Of a stretch of DNA of 64,000 nt, positions 1 through 7,475 are shown in pieces. This stretch comes from Orrella dioscoreae (GTDB lineage: Bacteria; Pseudomonadota; Gammaproteobacteria; Burkholderiales; Burkholderiaceae_B). The position numbers and the translations under genes were made by a program. The DNA lies in NCBI RefSeq assembly GCF_900089455.2, contig NZ_LT907988.1, positions 4,402,001 through 4,466,000 on the forward strand, written 5' to 3'. Positions within the stretch are counted from its first letter, which is position 1. Each line of letters opens with the position of its first letter. Under the pieces are notes generated by a model. The model made no database searches and had not been told where the DNA came from. It worked only from the letters and a program-made list of their open reading frames with translations.

Positions 1-1
1 G

Positions 2-889
2 CAAGCCGTGCTGCTCAGCCAGACGGTGCAGGCCTATGAGCGCTCGTTCACGCTGACCCGCAACCAGTACGAGGCAGGCCTGACCGCACGCGCCGACGTC
101 GTCCAGGCGGAAACCCAGTTGGAACAGGTGCGCGTGCAACTGCGCGACCTGGACTGGCAGCGCGCCCAGCAGGAAAACGCCATCGCCGTGCTGGTGGGCC
201 GCGTGCCGTCCGATTTCTCGCTGCCCCGCGTCGACGGCCTGCCGCGCCTGCCTGCCATTCCGCAGGCGCTGCCCTCGACGCTGCTGCAACGCCGGCCCGA
301 CATTTCCTCGGCCGAGCGCACCGTGGCCGCCGCCAACGCGCGCATCGGCGTGGCCGAAGCCGCCTGGTTCCCGGACCTGACGCTCAGCGCCTCGGGCAGC
401 CTGCAACACAACAACTTCGCCGACTGGATCTCGGCCCCCTATCGGGTGTGGTCATTGGGCCCGGCGCTGGCGCTCTCGCTCTTCGACGGCGGCGCGCGCT
501 CGGCCGCCCTGGCACAGGCCACGGCCAGCTACGACGAACAGGTGGCGCGCTATCGCCAGACGGTGCTGGACGGCCTGCGCGAAACCGAAGACGCGCTGGC
601 GCTGTTGCGCACCATGGAAGCCGAGATCGTGCAGCAACGCCGCGTGGTGGCGCTGGCGGAAGAGAACGAGACGCTGGTCACCAATCGCTATCGCGAAGGC
701 ATCGTGACCTTCCTGGAAGTGGCGGTGGCGCAGAACACCACGCTGACCGCGCGCCGCACGCTGTTGCAGCTGCAGGGCACGCAATTGCAGGCCAGCGTGC
801 AGTTGATGACGGCGCTTGGGGGCGGCTGGGATGGGGACCTGGCGCCGGAAACGGGGCCGCTCAGCCCCCGCCGCACAACGCCAGACTGA
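2..889 (+). CDS. Outer-membrane efflux channel of RND pump, NodT/OprM family (3' part)
   Basis: C-terminal part of an outer-membrane factor, the trimeric channel that couples an inner-membrane pump and periplasmic adaptor to the outside. The frame is open to the left edge, so the N-terminus and signal peptide lie outside the window. About 295 residues remain of a family usually near 470-500. The signature LLQRRPDISSAERTVAAAN, followed by RIGVAEAAWFPDLTLSASG, is typical of OprM/NodT proteins, and the flanking segments are long amphipathic helices. The adaptor and pump genes are presumably upstream. The last 29 bases overlap the 3' end of zapD on the other strand. Family call is firm; substrate unknown. 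Confidence 0.93.
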   Translation, partial: QAVLLSQTVQAYERSFTLTRNQYEAGLTARADVVQAETQLEQVRVQLRDLDWQRAQQENAIAVLVGRVPSDFSLPRVDGLPRLPAIPQALPSTLLQRRPDISSAERTVAAANARIGVAEAAWFPDLTLSASGSLQHNNFADWISAPYRVWSLGPALALSLFDGGARSAALAQATASYDEQVARYRQTVLDGLRETEDALALLRTMEAEIVQQRRVVALAEENETLVTNRYREGIVTFLEVAVAQNTTLTARRTLLQLQGTQLQASVQLMTALGGGWDGDLAPETGPLSPRRTTPD

Positions 890-1616
890 AGGGCACCGTC
901 CGCGAGACCTGCTGGGGTTTCAACTCCCCATCCTGGGTGGAGAAGCGGATCCACACCATGTACTTGTTGGCGCTGATCTCGGGAAACACGCCCAGGCTGT
1001 CGTCGACCCAGACGCGCAGGAGCTGGTGGATCTTGCCGCCCAGCATTTCCTGGTAGGCCCCCTGCTCGGCGGCAATGTCCTTGCGCCGGCCAGCGCCGCG
1101 CAGCAGCTGCAGCACCATGTTGAGCGCCTCGGACAGCGGCTGCATGGGCGTGATCCAGCGCTGCAGGTCGCCGTGGCGCACGGACTCCGGCTTGCTTTGC
1201 CAGGCGAAATAGGAAGGCATGTCGACCTGCGTGGCGCCGCCGGGCACGGCCAGGCGGCCGCGCAGGCTGACCAGCCATTCGTTTTCGCGCAGCGCCTGCC
1301 CCACCTTGCCTTGCGCGGCCAGCGCCGCACTCACGCGCTCGACCTCGCCCAGGGTGGAAAGCAGGGCATCCTGGTTCACGTCGGGATGGTCACGCAGCGC
1401 GGACAGCGACGTGCGCTGGCGCTCGAGGTCCTGAAGGATGGCGCTTTTCAGGTCCGCGCGCTCGCAGGCGTCGAGCAGATCGAACAGGGCGATGACGGCC
1501 GCCTGGTGCAGGCGCGCGTCTCCGGGTTGGGCGAAAAAGAAAAGCCGATCGAACAGGTACTCCAGGCGCAGGAAGGCCCGGATGCGTTCATTGAAAGGGT
1601 ATTCGTAAAGGATCAC
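861..1616 (-). CDS. zapD: Cell division protein ZapD (YacF family)
   Basis: ZapD bundles FtsZ protofilaments at the division ring in the cytoplasm. The 251-residue product starts ILYEYPFNERIRAFLRLEYL, the characteristic N-terminus, and matches the usual length of about 250. The start is a GTG at 1616, because the family sequence begins exactly there; the open frame continues 36 codons further upstream but reads as low-complexity noise. No convincing ribosome-binding site is visible. It is the last gene of pilD-coaE-zapD, an order common in beta- and gamma-proteobacteria. Its 3' end overlaps the efflux gene tail-to-tail. Confidence 0.93.
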   Translation of the reverse strand: MILYEYPFNERIRAFLRLEYLFDRLFFFAQPGDARLHQAAVIALFDLLDACERADLKSAILQDLERQRTSLSALRDHPDVNQDALLSTLGEVERVSAALAAQGKVGQALRENEWLVSLRGRLAVPGGATQVDMPSYFAWQSKPESVRHGDLQRWITPMQPLSEALNMVLQLLRGAGRRKDIAAEQGAYQEMLGGKIHQLLRVWVDDSLGVFPEISANKYMVWIRFSTQDGELKPQQVSRTVPFSLALCGGG

Positions 1617-1678
1617 GCTCGATGATGGCCCGTCGGAGTCCGGCCTTGCCGGAGGGGGGTTCGCAAGGTTGCCGCGCG

Positions 1679-2335
1679 CTAGGAGGCGCTGCGGCGCGTA
1701 GATCTTGCCAGCTCGCGCCAGCACTCGTGCAGTTCGAAAGTCCGCGACGCCAGTTCCTGGGGCGTGGTGGCCGCAACGTTGACGATGACATCATCGGCGG
1801 CCGCCAGCCGCGCCTCACGCGTCGCTTGCGCTGCCATGATACGCCGGATGGTGTCGATCGTCAGCCCGCTGCGCGTCCGCACGCGGGCCACCTGCGTCTC
1901 GGGTTCGCAGTCCACGACGCAGATGCGCGCCACGCGCTCGCGCCAACGGCCAGACTCGACCAGCAGGGGCACCACGTAGACCACGTAGTCGCCTTGGGCC
2001 TGGGCGCCTTCGGCGGCCGCGCGCGCGCCGATGAGCGGGTGCAGCACGGCCTCCAGGCGTTGGCGTGCGCCCGGGTCGGCGAAGACCCGTTCACGCATCG
2101 CCGCACGATCCATTGCGCCGTCGGCAGCGACGATGTCCGGACCGAAAGCGTCGCGCAGCGCCGGCATGGCCTCGCCGCCGGGACCGGTCAATGCATGCGC
2201 GATCAGGTCGGTATCGATGACCGAGGCGCCCCATTGCGCCAGCAGGTCGGCCACCCGCGTCTTGCCCGAGCCGATGCCGCCAGTCAGGCCGATGGCCAGC
2301 TTGCCCTGTGCGCTTGCGGGGTCGTTGGCATCCAT
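1679..2335 (-). CDS. coaE: Dephospho-CoA kinase
   Basis: Catalyses the last step of coenzyme A synthesis, ATP-dependent phosphorylation of the ribose 3'-hydroxyl of dephospho-CoA. The P-loop GLTGGIGSGKT sits near residue 15-25, followed by the family motif IDTDLIAHALTGPGGEA. The product has 218 residues, slightly longer than E. coli CoaE (206). The start at MDANDPASAQ is four bases after the pilD stop, which indicates translational coupling; the longer open frame upstream overlaps pilD and is not conserved-looking. There are 62 bases to zapD downstream. Confidence 0.96.
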   Translation of the reverse strand: MDANDPASAQGKLAIGLTGGIGSGKTRVADLLAQWGASVIDTDLIAHALTGPGGEAMPALRDAFGPDIVAADGAMDRAAMRERVFADPGARQRLEAVLHPLIGARAAAEGAQAQGDYVVYVVPLLVESGRWRERVARICVVDCEPETQVARVRTRSGLTIDTIRRIMAAQATREARLAAADDVIVNVAATTPQELASRTFELHECWRELARSTRRSAS

Positions 2336-2339
2336 GGCG

Positions 2340-3155
2340 TCAGCCCAAGCCGAACAGGGGAGCGCCCGCGTAGCCACCACCCAGCAGGGTGATCGCGCCC
2401 GCCACGGCCAGGTACGGACCGAAAGGCAGCGCCTGGCCACGCGCCGCCCGGCCCAGGCGCACCAAGGTCAGCCCGATGATGACGCCGGAGATCGACGACA
2501 CCAGCAGCAGCATGGGCAGCGCCGACAGCCCCAGCCAGGCGCCCAGCGCCGCCAGCAACTTGAAGTCGCCATGACCCATGCCTTCGCGGCCGGTGCAGAA
2601 CTTGAACGCATGGAACAGCAGCCACAGGCACAGATACCCCACCACCGCCCCCAGGACCGCCTGCGGCAGCGACGTCAAGCCGCCCTGCAGGTTGACGAGC
2701 AAGCCCGCCCACAGCAACGGCAGCGTGATGGAATCGGGCAGCAGCGAGGTCCCGAGATCGATCAGGCCCAGCAGCAGCAAGGCGCCCAGCAGCACCATGC
2801 CTGCCAAGGCCAATGGCGTGCCGCCGAAGCGCCAGGCACACAAGACGAAGAGCAGCGCGCAGACCAGCGCGGTGGCCAGCATGGCCGGCCATGAGGGAGG
2901 CACCGAAAGTTCGGGGGACGGCGCCAGGGCGGCATGCGCCGTGGGAATGTCATCGGCGGTGTCGGGCGACGGCGCCTCGCCCGGGAGGGTCGCTTCGCGC
3001 GACGCCAGGTACTCGCGGCATTGCTCGGCCCAACGGGCTTCCATGCTGCGCGGCAGGTAATGCGCAAGCGCGCAGAGGCCGCCGCCGGCGATGGCCCCCA
3101 GGAAGGCCGCCAGCGACACGGCGAACGCCGGGGAGAGGTACACCGTCTGCCACAT
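2340..3155 (-). CDS. pilD: Prepilin leader peptidase, A24 family, lacking the zinc tetracysteine
   Basis: Inner-membrane aspartyl protease that removes leader peptides from type IV pilins and type II secretion pseudopilins. Catalytic aspartates are visible: Asp-133 in GLIDLGTSLLPDSITLP and Asp-197 in GMGHGDFKLL, 64 residues apart as in P. aeruginosa PilD. The product has 271 residues with several membrane helices. The N-terminal GSFLNVVIxRLP motif has decayed to AGGGLCALAHYLP. The two CxxC pairs of the cytoplasmic loop are absent and replaced by an Ala/Pro/Asp-rich stretch (about residues 50-88). Start taken at MWQTVYLSPA. Protease function is likely; the methylase function is doubtful. Confidence 0.88.
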   Translation of the reverse strand: MWQTVYLSPAFAVSLAAFLGAIAGGGLCALAHYLPRSMEARWAEQCREYLASREATLPGEAPSPDTADDIPTAHAALAPSPELSVPPSWPAMLATALVCALLFVLCAWRFGGTPLALAGMVLLGALLLLGLIDLGTSLLPDSITLPLLWAGLLVNLQGGLTSLPQAVLGAVVGYLCLWLLFHAFKFCTGREGMGHGDFKLLAALGAWLGLSALPMLLLVSSISGVIIGLTLVRLGRAARGQALPFGPYLAVAGAITLLGGGYAGAPLFGLG

Positions 3156-3268
3156 GGCTTGCGATGATACCAGTGCGATACCCCGGCCATATGCGTAAAA
3201 TCTGGCACATTCCACCCTCCCATACCTCTATCGCGTCGGCCCAGCGCCGACGGAACCGGACGCTTTCC

Positions 3269-4021
3269 ATGCCCAGCCAGCAAGCCTCCCACCCTGTCCT
3301 GTCGCGCCGCCCGCTCGGGCGCGTCTTCGTCCGTTGCGCCGGCGCCGCTGCCGTGACCCTGCTGGCCGGCGCCTGCGCGCAGCAGGCGCAGCCGGGCTAC
3401 TACAACCCGCCCGCCGAAAGCACGATCACCGACGCGCAGACCCAATACCAGGACTCGCGTGGCCGCGGCGCGGTGCGCCCGCCTTCGCAGATCCAGCTCG
3501 AACTCAAGCCTGACCAGCCCGGCCAGCCGGGCCAGCCCGCGCGCACCACGCAGATCGCCGAGGACACGCCGATCACCGGCCGCACGGGGGGCGCCACCTC
3601 GCTGCCCAACGAAACGCCGAGCCCGGTGAATCCCATGGCCGCACGCGTCATTCCCGAGCCGCTGACCTTCCTCGGCACCGTGCCGTGTTTCACGCCCGCC
3701 CTGAACTGTACGGCCCAGCGCGTGAGCCTGACGCTCTCGCCCAACGGCCGCTGGCGCGCGCGCAGCACGAGCCTGGGCGCCCAGGCCAAGCCGGCGGTCG
3801 AGCAAGGTTGCTGGCGCGGCATTCCCGAGCGTCCCGCGCGCGTGATCGTGCAGGAAGCCAACGGCAACACCCGCGCCGAACTGCTCATGGTGGCGAACAA
3901 CGTCCTGCAGGTGCGTTCGGTGGGTGGCCAGTCGCCCAACCTGGAGTACCGCCTGACGCGCCAGCCCGACCTGGACGCCATCGACGAACTGGCCAAGGCC
4001 GCCCCGCCCGCCTGCGACTGA
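3269..4021 (+). CDS. Putative lipoprotein with NlpE N-terminal-like domain
   Basis: 250 residues. The N-terminus has arginines followed by a hydrophobic segment and a plausible lipobox LLAGAC, so an outer-membrane lipoprotein is predicted. A Pro/Gln-rich linker (about 40-125) is followed by a C-terminal domain reading LTFLGTVPCFTPALNC, then SLTLSPNGRWRARS and finally EYRLTRQPDLDAIDEL. This resembles the NlpE copper-homeostasis/adhesion-sensing domain, in which GxLPCADC precedes a repeat ending in YRLxR. Here the two cysteines are spaced C-X6-C instead of C-X2-C. An in-frame ATG lies 27 codons upstream; the chosen start gives a normal signal peptide. Function unknown. Confidence 0.75.
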   Translation: MPSQQASHPVLSRRPLGRVFVRCAGAAAVTLLAGACAQQAQPGYYNPPAESTITDAQTQYQDSRGRGAVRPPSQIQLELKPDQPGQPGQPARTTQIAEDTPITGRTGGATSLPNETPSPVNPMAARVIPEPLTFLGTVPCFTPALNCTAQRVSLTLSPNGRWRARSTSLGAQAKPAVEQGCWRGIPERPARVIVQEANGNTRAELLMVANNVLQVRSVGGQSPNLEYRLTRQPDLDAIDELAKAAPPACD

Positions 4022-4043
4022 GCGAAGCCCGGCGGCAGCGCAA

Positions 4044-4060
4044 GGCGGGACCTTCCCGCC
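4044..4060. terminator. Short inverted repeat between convergent genes
   Basis: GGCGGGA and TCCCGCC form a perfect 7-bp stem with a 3-base loop. It sits in the 57-base gap between the lipoprotein gene and the convergent LuxR-type gene. There is no clear T-run, so a bidirectional terminator is plausible but weak. Confidence 0.4.
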
Positions 4061-4078
4061 CGCGCCTGCCCCGCTTCC

Positions 4079-4426
4079 TTACGGCTCGCGGCGCGGCCAG
4101 GGACACCACGGTCCCTCGCAGAAGCCATAGGCCTCCCGGCCATAGGGCAAGGCCGCCTCGTTCAAGAGCCACGCCGGGCCGCTGGCCCCGCCGTACAGCC
4201 GGCGCGCCAGCTCGGCCGCGTTGCGCACGCAGAATTTCCGGAAGATGCGCGCACGATGGATTTCCACCGTGCGCATCGAAATGCCCAGCTCGATCGCAAT
4301 GACCTTGTTGGCCCTGCCAGCCGCCACGTACGCGAAGACCTCCCGTTCGCGTGGCGTCAATGCGGGCTCGGCGACCGGCCCCGGGACCGGACCCGAGACC
4401 GGACCCGGCCTGTGCGGAATCCCCAT
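4079..4426 (-). CDS. Small LuxR-type HTH regulator
   Basis: 115 residues with little besides a LuxR/FixJ-type DNA-binding domain at about 26-82. It reads LTPREREVFAYVAAGRANKVIA, then MRTVEIHRARIFRKFCVRNAAELARRLY. No receiver or ligand-binding domain precedes it, only a Pro/Gly-rich leader of about 20 residues. The start is ATG at 4426 because a strong GGGAGGG ribosome-binding sequence lies about five bases upstream; the longer open frame (to 4483) has none. The C-terminus is rich in Trp, Pro and Cys. It is a stand-alone gene, convergent with the lipoprotein gene and 132 bases downstream of the amidohydrolase gene. Target unknown. Confidence 0.82.
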   Translation of the reverse strand: MGIPHRPGPVSGPVPGPVAEPALTPREREVFAYVAAGRANKVIAIELGISMRTVEIHRARIFRKFCVRNAAELARRLYGGASGPAWLLNEAALPYGREAYGFCEGPWCPWPRREP

Positions 4427-4558
4427 GCTTGCCCTCCCTCGCGGAAAAGGCGCCAGTCTGGCACTGGCCGGGGGTGTCACCAACTGTCACACCTCGCATT
4501 GCGCAAGGCGAGCGCAGGGGCAATATCAGCCCTGCGTCAGCCAGGAATCGTCTTTACA

Positions 4559-5434
4559 TCAGGCTTTGGACGCAGGCACGGGCGCCTGTTCACGCAGATA
4601 GGCCGCGATCTTGCCCAGCAAACCCGAGAGATCACGCTGCACCGTCGCGAAATCGGCGCTGCGCTCGCGGCTGGCTTCATCCATGTACACGGGACGGCGG
4701 ATCTCGATCTGCAGGCTGTTGCGCTTGCGCGCGGGCTGGCCGATCTTGGCGATCAGCTGCACGCCCTTGTAGGGATCATTGCGCGCCACCGAATAGCCGC
4801 AAGCCTTGAGTTCACGCTCGATCAGGTCGACGAAGGCCGGCTCGCAGGTCGTGCCGTCACGGTCGCCCAGCACGAAATCGGCCAGCGGATGCGCGCTCTG
4901 GATCTGCAGGCGTTCATAGGCATTGTTCGGCATGGAGTGCAGGTTCAAATGCCACACGCCGCCGAAGCGCGCCGCCGTGTCCTCGATGGCGTTCGCCAGC
5001 GCCGCGTGGTAGGGCCGATAGCAGCGTGCGATGCGGCCTTGCACCTCGTCCAGCGACAGCAGGCGGTCATAGATCGGCGTGGCGGCATTGACCCGCCGCC
5101 AGATCAGGCCATAGCCCAGGCGCGTCTTCTCGCTGGGCGACAAGGGCTGGGGCCAGGGTTCGGCCAGCAGCGCCGCGTCGATATCGTCCTCGCTGCGGTT
5201 CGCATCGACATAGCTGCGCGGGAAATGCGCGGCCAGCAGGGTGCCGCCTACCGCGGGCACGTCCTGCCACAGGGCCTCGACGTGGGTATCCTCGGCCGCG
5301 CGCAGCACCTGGCGGTCCACCGCATGGCCGAAATCAGCCGGATAGTCCACGCCACTGTGCGGCGAGTCGCAGACCAGCGCGATGGGCGCGGCCTCGGGAC
5401 CACGCAAGGTATAGGCCGGATTGCGTTCGGTCAT
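4559..5434 (-). CDS. N-formylglutamate amidohydrolase family protein
   Basis: 291 residues of the FGase/HutG family, zinc hydrolases that release formate and glutamate from N-formylglutamate or act on related N-acyl amino acids. Visible conserved segments are VCDSPHSGVDYP (about 22-33), HFPRSYVDANRSEDDID (about 70-86) and VWHLNLHSMPNNAY. The ATG at 5434 has a GGTGGAG ribosome-binding sequence six bases upstream, lying inside the end of the Bug gene. The alternative GTG two codons earlier overlaps the Bug stop. No other histidine-utilisation gene is present, so the physiological substrate may be something the Bug protein binds. Confidence 0.85.
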   Translation of the reverse strand: MTERNPAYTLRGPEAAPIALVCDSPHSGVDYPADFGHAVDRQVLRAAEDTHVEALWQDVPAVGGTLLAAHFPRSYVDANRSEDDIDAALLAEPWPQPLSPSEKTRLGYGLIWRRVNAATPIYDRLLSLDEVQGRIARCYRPYHAALANAIEDTAARFGGVWHLNLHSMPNNAYERLQIQSAHPLADFVLGDRDGTTCEPAFVDLIERELKACGYSVARNDPYKGVQLIAKIGQPARKRNSLQIEIRRPVYMDEASRERSADFATVQRDLSGLLGKIAAYLREQAPVPASKA

Positions 5435-5436
5435 GC

Positions 5437-6423
5437 TCACTCCACCTGGAACTTGGCGATCTTGGCGGCGCGCTGGTAGCGCTGGATGGCCTCGCCGATC
5501 TGCTCGCCAAAACGCTCGGGCGTGCCGGGAATCAGCGTGGCGCCGGCCTCTTCCATCTTGGTGATGAACTCGGGCTGCTTCATGGCGGCGTGGATGGCGC
5601 TGTTGAGCCTGGCCACGACGTCCTTGGGCGTGCCGGCGGGCGCGACGATGCCGAACCAGCCGCCACCGCCCATCTGCGGGTAGCCCAGTTCCACATAGGT
5701 GGGCACGTCGGGCAGCATGGGCGAACGCTGCTCGCCCAGCACGGCGAGCGCGCGCAGGCGGCCGGCGCGGATATGGGCCAGCGCCGACGGCAGGTTGTCG
5801 GTGATGGCGTTGACCTGCCCGGCGATGGCATCGTTCATGGCGGGGCCACCGCCCTTGTACGGGATGTGCAACAGCTGGATGCCGGCCAGCGCGGCGAAGT
5901 GCTCGACGTTGGCATTGCCCAGCGACCCCGTGCCCGGGCTCGCATAGGTGTATTTCCCCGGCTCGGCCTTGGCCAACGCGATGAATTCCTGCATGGTCTT
6001 GGCGGGCACGCTGGGGTGCACGGCGAAGACGCTGGGCACCGTCGCCACGTTGCTGACGGGCGCGAAGTCCTTGATGGGGTCGTAGCGCAGGCGGCCCGCG
6101 TACACCACGGGGTTGGTGCCGTGCGTGCTCATGGTCGCCATGCCCAGGGTATAGCCGTCAGCCGCGGCGCGCGCCACCTGCTCCATGCCCAGCGAGCCGC
6201 CGGCGCCGGCGCGGTTCTCCACCACGATGGTCTGGCCCAGTTCGCGGCCGGCGAACTCGGCCACCAGGCGCGCGGCCAGGTCGGTCGTGCCGCTGGCGGC
6301 GAAGGGAACGATCAGGCGGATGGAATGATCGGGGAATTCGGCTTGCGCCGCCCCGGCAAGGGCCAGCACGCCGGCGGCCAGGGTGGCGCGGGCGAACATC
6401 GACAGGCGCTGGGAAGTCTTCAT
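5437..6423 (-). CDS. Bug-family periplasmic solute-binding protein (TctC type)
   Basis: 328 residues beginning with a cleavable signal peptide that ends near AGAAQA. The body has the Bug hallmarks: IRLIVPFAASGTTDLAARLVA, the QTIVVENRAGAGGSLG loop and DGYTLGMATMSTHG. Bug proteins bind carboxylates or other small acids for tripartite transporters, but no TctA/TctB membrane genes are nearby, as is usual for the large Bug families of Bordetella relatives. The start at MKTSQR gives the signal peptide. The stop codon overlaps the start region of the amidohydrolase gene, so the two form one operon, divergent from a LysR gene. Ligand unknown. Confidence 0.93.
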   Translation of the reverse strand: MKTSQRLSMFARATLAAGVLALAGAAQAEFPDHSIRLIVPFAASGTTDLAARLVAEFAGRELGQTIVVENRAGAGGSLGMEQVARAAADGYTLGMATMSTHGTNPVVYAGRLRYDPIKDFAPVSNVATVPSVFAVHPSVPAKTMQEFIALAKAEPGKYTYASPGTGSLGNANVEHFAALAGIQLLHIPYKGGGPAMNDAIAGQVNAITDNLPSALAHIRAGRLRALAVLGEQRSPMLPDVPTYVELGYPQMGGGGWFGIVAPAGTPKDVVARLNSAIHAAMKQPEFITKMEEAGATLIPGTPERFGEQIGEAIQRYQRAAKIAKFQVE

Positions 6424-6521
6424 GAGGGCATCCTTGGGGACGGATCGGCAGTCGAAATGACGGGAAGCGGCGTAGTCTGCGCCCGTCGCGCCCCCCCGGA
6501 CAAACGACATTCCGGCACAGT

Positions 6522-6550
6522 ATCATTACCAAAGATCATTCTTAGAAGAA
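6522..6550. promoter_or_regulatory. Candidate LysR-type operator in the divergent Bug/LysR region
   Basis: The 140-base gap between the Bug gene and the LysR gene is GC-rich except for an A/T-rich island. In it, ATCATTACCAAAGAT (6522-6536) fits T-N11-A with short dyad arms, and TTCTTAGAAGAA (6539-6550) has perfect 5-bp arms. Position and composition suggest the operator/promoter region; binding is inferred. Confidence 0.35.
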
Positions 6551-6563
6551 CGGGAAAACCGCC

Positions 6564-7472
6564 ATGCGCATCGCCTCGCCATCCATGTCGGAACTGCACG
6601 CCTTCGTGGCCGCCGCGCGCACGGGCAGCTTCACGCGCGCCGCGGAGGAACTGTGCGTGACCCAGGGCGCGATCAGCCGGGCCGTGGCGCGGCTGGAAGC
6701 GCACTTCGGCAAGCCGCTGATGAAGCGCGACGCGCATCGCCTGGAATTGACCGAGACCGGCCGCGACCTGCTGGCGGCGGTGGGCGAACCGCTGTCCGCC
6801 ATCGAACTTGCCAGCGCGGGGCTCCTGCGTGGCCGCGGCCACAACGAACTGGTGCTCTCCAGCGTGCCCACGCTGGCCAGTGTCTGGCTGGTGCCGCGCA
6901 TGCGCGACTTCGCCGCGCGCCATCCCGAGGTGCAGGTGCGCTTCGTGCCCTACCGCAAGGACGAGGATTTCTCGGGCGCCACCCCCGACGCCGCCATCCT
7001 GACCGGCATCGGCCAACGGCAATGGCCAGGACTGGATTGCACGTATCTCATCGGCCGCGAAGTCGTGCCTGTCTGCCATCCCGACCGCGCCGCCCGCGCC
7101 CAGTGGCAAGCGCCTGGCGACCTGGGGCGCGAGCCCCTGCTGTATCACACCACCGCGCCGGGCAACTGGACGCAGTGGTTGCGCGCCGCGGGCGCACAGC
7201 CGCCTGCGCTCAACCTGGTCAGCGGCTTCGACCAGGTCTCCATCCTCATCCAGGCCGCCATCGCCGACATGGGCGTGGCGCTGGTGCAGCGCTGCCTGGT
7301 TCGGGAAGTCGTCGAGCAGGGCCGCCTGGTCGTGCCCTTCGACCTTCCCATCGAACTCGAGCGCGGCTATTTCCTGTGCTGCCCGCCGGGCCGCAGCCGC
7401 CAGCCCGCGCTGGAGAAATTCCGGCAATGGCTGCTGGAGATGGCTGAGACGGAGCGTGCGTCAGGTCGCTGA
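6564..7472 (+). CDS. LysR-family transcriptional regulator (GcvA-like)
   Basis: 302 residues. An N-terminal winged-HTH spans about 8-65 (SELHAFVAAARTGSFTRAAEEL, then AISRAVARLE), followed by a LysR substrate-binding domain with VLSSVPTLASVWLVPRM at the start of the effector fold. It is transcribed away from the Bug and amidohydrolase genes, the usual arrangement for a regulator of the neighbouring operon. Its stop is three bases from the end of the convergent pxpA-like gene. Inducer unknown; probably the ligand of the adjacent Bug protein. Confidence 0.92.
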   Translation: MRIASPSMSELHAFVAAARTGSFTRAAEELCVTQGAISRAVARLEAHFGKPLMKRDAHRLELTETGRDLLAAVGEPLSAIELASAGLLRGRGHNELVLSSVPTLASVWLVPRMRDFAARHPEVQVRFVPYRKDEDFSGATPDAAILTGIGQRQWPGLDCTYLIGREVVPVCHPDRAARAQWQAPGDLGREPLLYHTTAPGNWTQWLRAAGAQPPALNLVSGFDQVSILIQAAIADMGVALVQRCLVREVVEQGRLVVPFDLPIELERGYFLCCPPGRSRQPALEKFRQWLLEMAETERASGR

Positions 7473-7475
7473 GGC

